Shown here one piece after another: positions 13,493 to 14,828 of a stretch of 14,828 bases of DNA. The position numbers and the translations under genes are program-made. The stretch is taken from positions 1 to 14,828 of the forward strand of contig CAMLSI010000072.1 in the NCBI GenBank assembly GCA_946482585.1, in the 5' to 3' direction. Position 1 is the stretch's first letter. Every line of letters begins with the position of its first letter. This DNA comes from an uncultured Lysobacteraceae bacterium (GTDB taxonomy: Bacteria; Pseudomonadota; Gammaproteobacteria; Xanthomonadales; Rhodanobacteraceae). Below the pieces are notes generated by a model that was given only the letters and a program-made list of their open reading frames with translations, had not been told where the DNA came from and ran no database searches.

Positions 13493-14764
13493 GTGCACGC
13501 CCCCGCTTCCGCTCCGCCTGCGCGCAAGGCCGCGCTGGCTTTCATCTTCGTGACGGTCCTGCTCGATATTCTCGCGTTCGGCATCATCATTCCGGTGCTG
13601 CCGCAGCTGATCAAACAGATGGCCGGTGGCGACATGGTCGCCGCAGCGCATTGGGTCGGCATCATCGGGACCGTGTTCGCGATCGTGCAGTTCGTCTGCA
13701 ATCCGATCCAGGGCGCACTGTCGGACCGCTACGGCCGCCGCCCCGTGGTCCTGCTGTCGAATCTCGGTCTCGGTCTCGATTTCATCCTGATGGCCGTCGT
13801 GCAGACCCTGCCCTGGCTCGTCATCGCACGCGTGATCTCGGGCATGACCTCGGCGAGTTTCAGCACGGCCAATGCCTACATCGCCGACGTGGTGCCGCCG
13901 GAGAAGCGCGCCGGGGCGTTCGGAGCGCTCGGCGCCGCGTTCGGCATCGGCTTCGTGCTCGGTCCGGCGCTCGGCGGCACGCTCGGCGACATCGATCTGC
14001 GCCTGCCGTTCTGGCTCGCGGCCGGACTCGCGCTGTCGAACTTCTGCTACGGCTATTTCGTGCTGCCCGAGTCGTTGCCGCCGGAGCGGCGCACGCCGCG
14101 CTTCGACTGGCTCCGCGCCAATCCCGTGGGTGCCTTGTTGCTTCTGCGGCGTTATCCACAAGTCTACGGGCTGGCTTTCGTCGTGTTCCTGTCGCAGCTC
14201 GCGCATTACGTGCTGAATACGACCTTCGTGCTGTACGCCGACTACCGCTACGGCTGGGGGCCGAAGGAAGTCGGCTATACGCTCGGTTTCGTCGGCGTCT
14301 GCAACGGCATCGTGCAGGCTCTCCTGGTCGCGCACATCGTGCGCCGCTTCGGCGAACGCCGCGCGATCTTCGCGGGACTCGTGTTCGGCACCCTCGGCTT
14401 CGCCTGGCAGGGATTCGCCGCGACGGGCTGGATCTCGCTCGCGGCGATTCCGCTGCTCGCGCTCTGGGGTTGCGCCGGACCCGCGACGCAGGCGCTGGTC
14501 ACGCGCCAGGTCGACCCGAGCGAGCAAGGCCGCCTGCAAGGCGCGCTCGCGGGGCTCACGAGCTTCGCCGGCATCATCGGCCCCGGGCTCTACACGCAGA
14601 TCTTCGGCTGGAGCATCGCGCCGGATTCGCCGCTGCACCTGCCGGGCGCGGCATTCCTCGTCGCCGCCTTGTTGCTCGTCGTCGCGCTCGGGTTCGCCTG
14701 GCGGGCGACGCACGCGCGCATGACCGCCGTGCCGATCGGCGCGAGCGACGCGGCGCGGCCATGA
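13493..14764 (+). CDS. TetA-like MFS drug-export protein (12 TM)
   Basis: A 423-residue inner-membrane transporter of the major facilitator superfamily, resembling the proton-antiport TCR/Tet group. TM1 has L-L-D-I-L-A-F-G-I-I-I-P-V-L-P at 23-37 with Asp25, typical of TetA-type pumps. Motif A is G-A-L-S-D-R-Y-G-R-R-P at 74-84 and the antiporter motif C-like G-F-V-L-G-P-A-L-G-G is at 153-162. A-D-V-V-P-P-E-K-R-A at 131-140 is also characteristic. The GTG start is preceded by AGGA (13483-13486). Length is normal. No TetR-type repressor is adjacent, so a housekeeping or unknown export substrate is more likely than acquired tetracycline resistance. Its stop overlaps the next start as ATGA. Confidence 0.92.
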   Translation: MHAPASAPPARKAALAFIFVTVLLDILAFGIIIPVLPQLIKQMAGGDMVAAAHWVGIIGTVFAIVQFVCNPIQGALSDRYGRRPVVLLSNLGLGLDFILMAVVQTLPWLVIARVISGMTSASFSTANAYIADVVPPEKRAGAFGALGAAFGIGFVLGPALGGTLGDIDLRLPFWLAAGLALSNFCYGYFVLPESLPPERRTPRFDWLRANPVGALLLLRRYPQVYGLAFVVFLSQLAHYVLNTTFVLYADYRYGWGPKEVGYTLGFVGVCNGIVQALLVAHIVRRFGERRAIFAGLVFGTLGFAWQGFAATGWISLAAIPLLALWGCAGPATQALVTRQVDPSEQGRLQGALAGLTSFAGIIGPGLYTQIFGWSIAPDSPLHLPGAAFLVAALLLVVALGFAWRATHARMTAVPIGASDAARP

Positions 14765-14828
14765 AGCGGCGTTGCGCGGTGTGGCTGCTCATGACATTCG
14801 CCGCGCCGGCGACGGCTCAGTTTGCCGC
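14761..14828 (+). CDS. Exported protein, N-terminal fragment (partial)
   Basis: The ATG at 14761 overlaps the MFS stop (ATGA), suggesting translational coupling. The 22 complete codons read M-K-R-R, a hydrophobic stretch and A-P-A-T-A-Q-F-A, which is a Sec signal peptide with probable cleavage after A-T-A. The rest is outside the window, so the family cannot be named. Confidence 0.65.
   Translation, partial: MKRRCAVWLLMTFAAPATAQFA

Noticed and set aside
13307..14713. Upstream extension of the dsbD frame
   Set aside because: The frame stays open but runs antisense through the MFS gene; the signal peptide and Shine-Dalgarno fix the real start at 13306.
13493..14764. Acquired tetracycline resistance gene
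   Set aside because: Family resemblance to TetA exists, but there is no adjacent TetR-type repressor, no mobile element and composition matches the neighbours.
1..14828. CRISPR arrays, tRNA or rRNA genes, insertion sequences
   Set aside because: No regularly spaced direct repeats, cloverleaf-type sequences, rRNA-like stretches or transposase genes were recognised on reading.

Overview
The window is about two-thirds GC by eye and packed with genes, with strong GC bias at third codon positions. It is chromosomal DNA and looks like a gammaproteobacterium of the Xanthomonadales/Lysobacterales, most like a Dokdonella/Rhodanobacteraceae-type genome. That placement is an inference from four things: an olefin (ole) cluster with separate oleB and oleC, exported proteins carrying G-S-W-F-D-P-type repeats, a secreted enzyme ending in an acidic F-x-D-x-F-E-like tail, and a C-rich REP-type palindrome pair. 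No rRNA, tRNA, CRISPR array, integrase or transposase was seen.

Layout. (1) 1-2154, minus strand: the first 26 codons of a lipoprotein gene, preceded by a 687-residue secreted alpha/beta hydrolase with two copies of a C-terminal domain. (2) 2155-2475: divergent promoter region with a perfect 14-bp palindrome over a candidate oleA -10 box. (3) 2476-7218, plus strand: olefin biosynthesis cluster, oleA, oleB, a membrane M50B-type metalloprotease, an inverted REP doublet, then oleC. No oleD follows; the next gene (7300-8169) is an NADP-type beta-hydroxyacid dehydrogenase of the 3-hydroxyisobutyrate dehydrogenase family. (4) 8266-9588, plus: secreted PQQ-type glucose/sorbosone dehydrogenase-like enzyme, ending at a hairpin shared with a convergent gene. 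(5) 9650-13306, minus: a DsbD/ScsB-type transmembrane thiol reductase, a peroxiredoxin-like exported protein overlapping it by ATGA, and a second copy of that protein. Between the two copies lies a decayed fragment of the dsbD 3' end, which shows how the duplication arose. (6) 13493-14828, plus: a TetA-like MFS exporter whose stop overlaps the start of an exported protein cut off by the window edge.

How the genes work together. OleA condenses two fatty acyl-CoAs head to head. The resulting 2-alkyl-3-keto acid must be reduced (normally by OleD), closed to a beta-lactone by OleC and decarboxylated to a cis-olefin by OleB. The reductase is the missing step here, and the neighbouring dehydrogenase acts on chemically similar 2-alkyl-3-hydroxy acids in its own family, so it is a candidate worth testing. 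The dsbD-redoxin block reads as a cell-envelope reducing pathway: cytoplasmic thioredoxin to DsbD to two periplasmic peroxiredoxin-like proteins. The most notable observations are the ole cluster with its embedded protease, REP doublet and apparent oleD substitution, and the fossil record of the dsbD-redoxin duplication.
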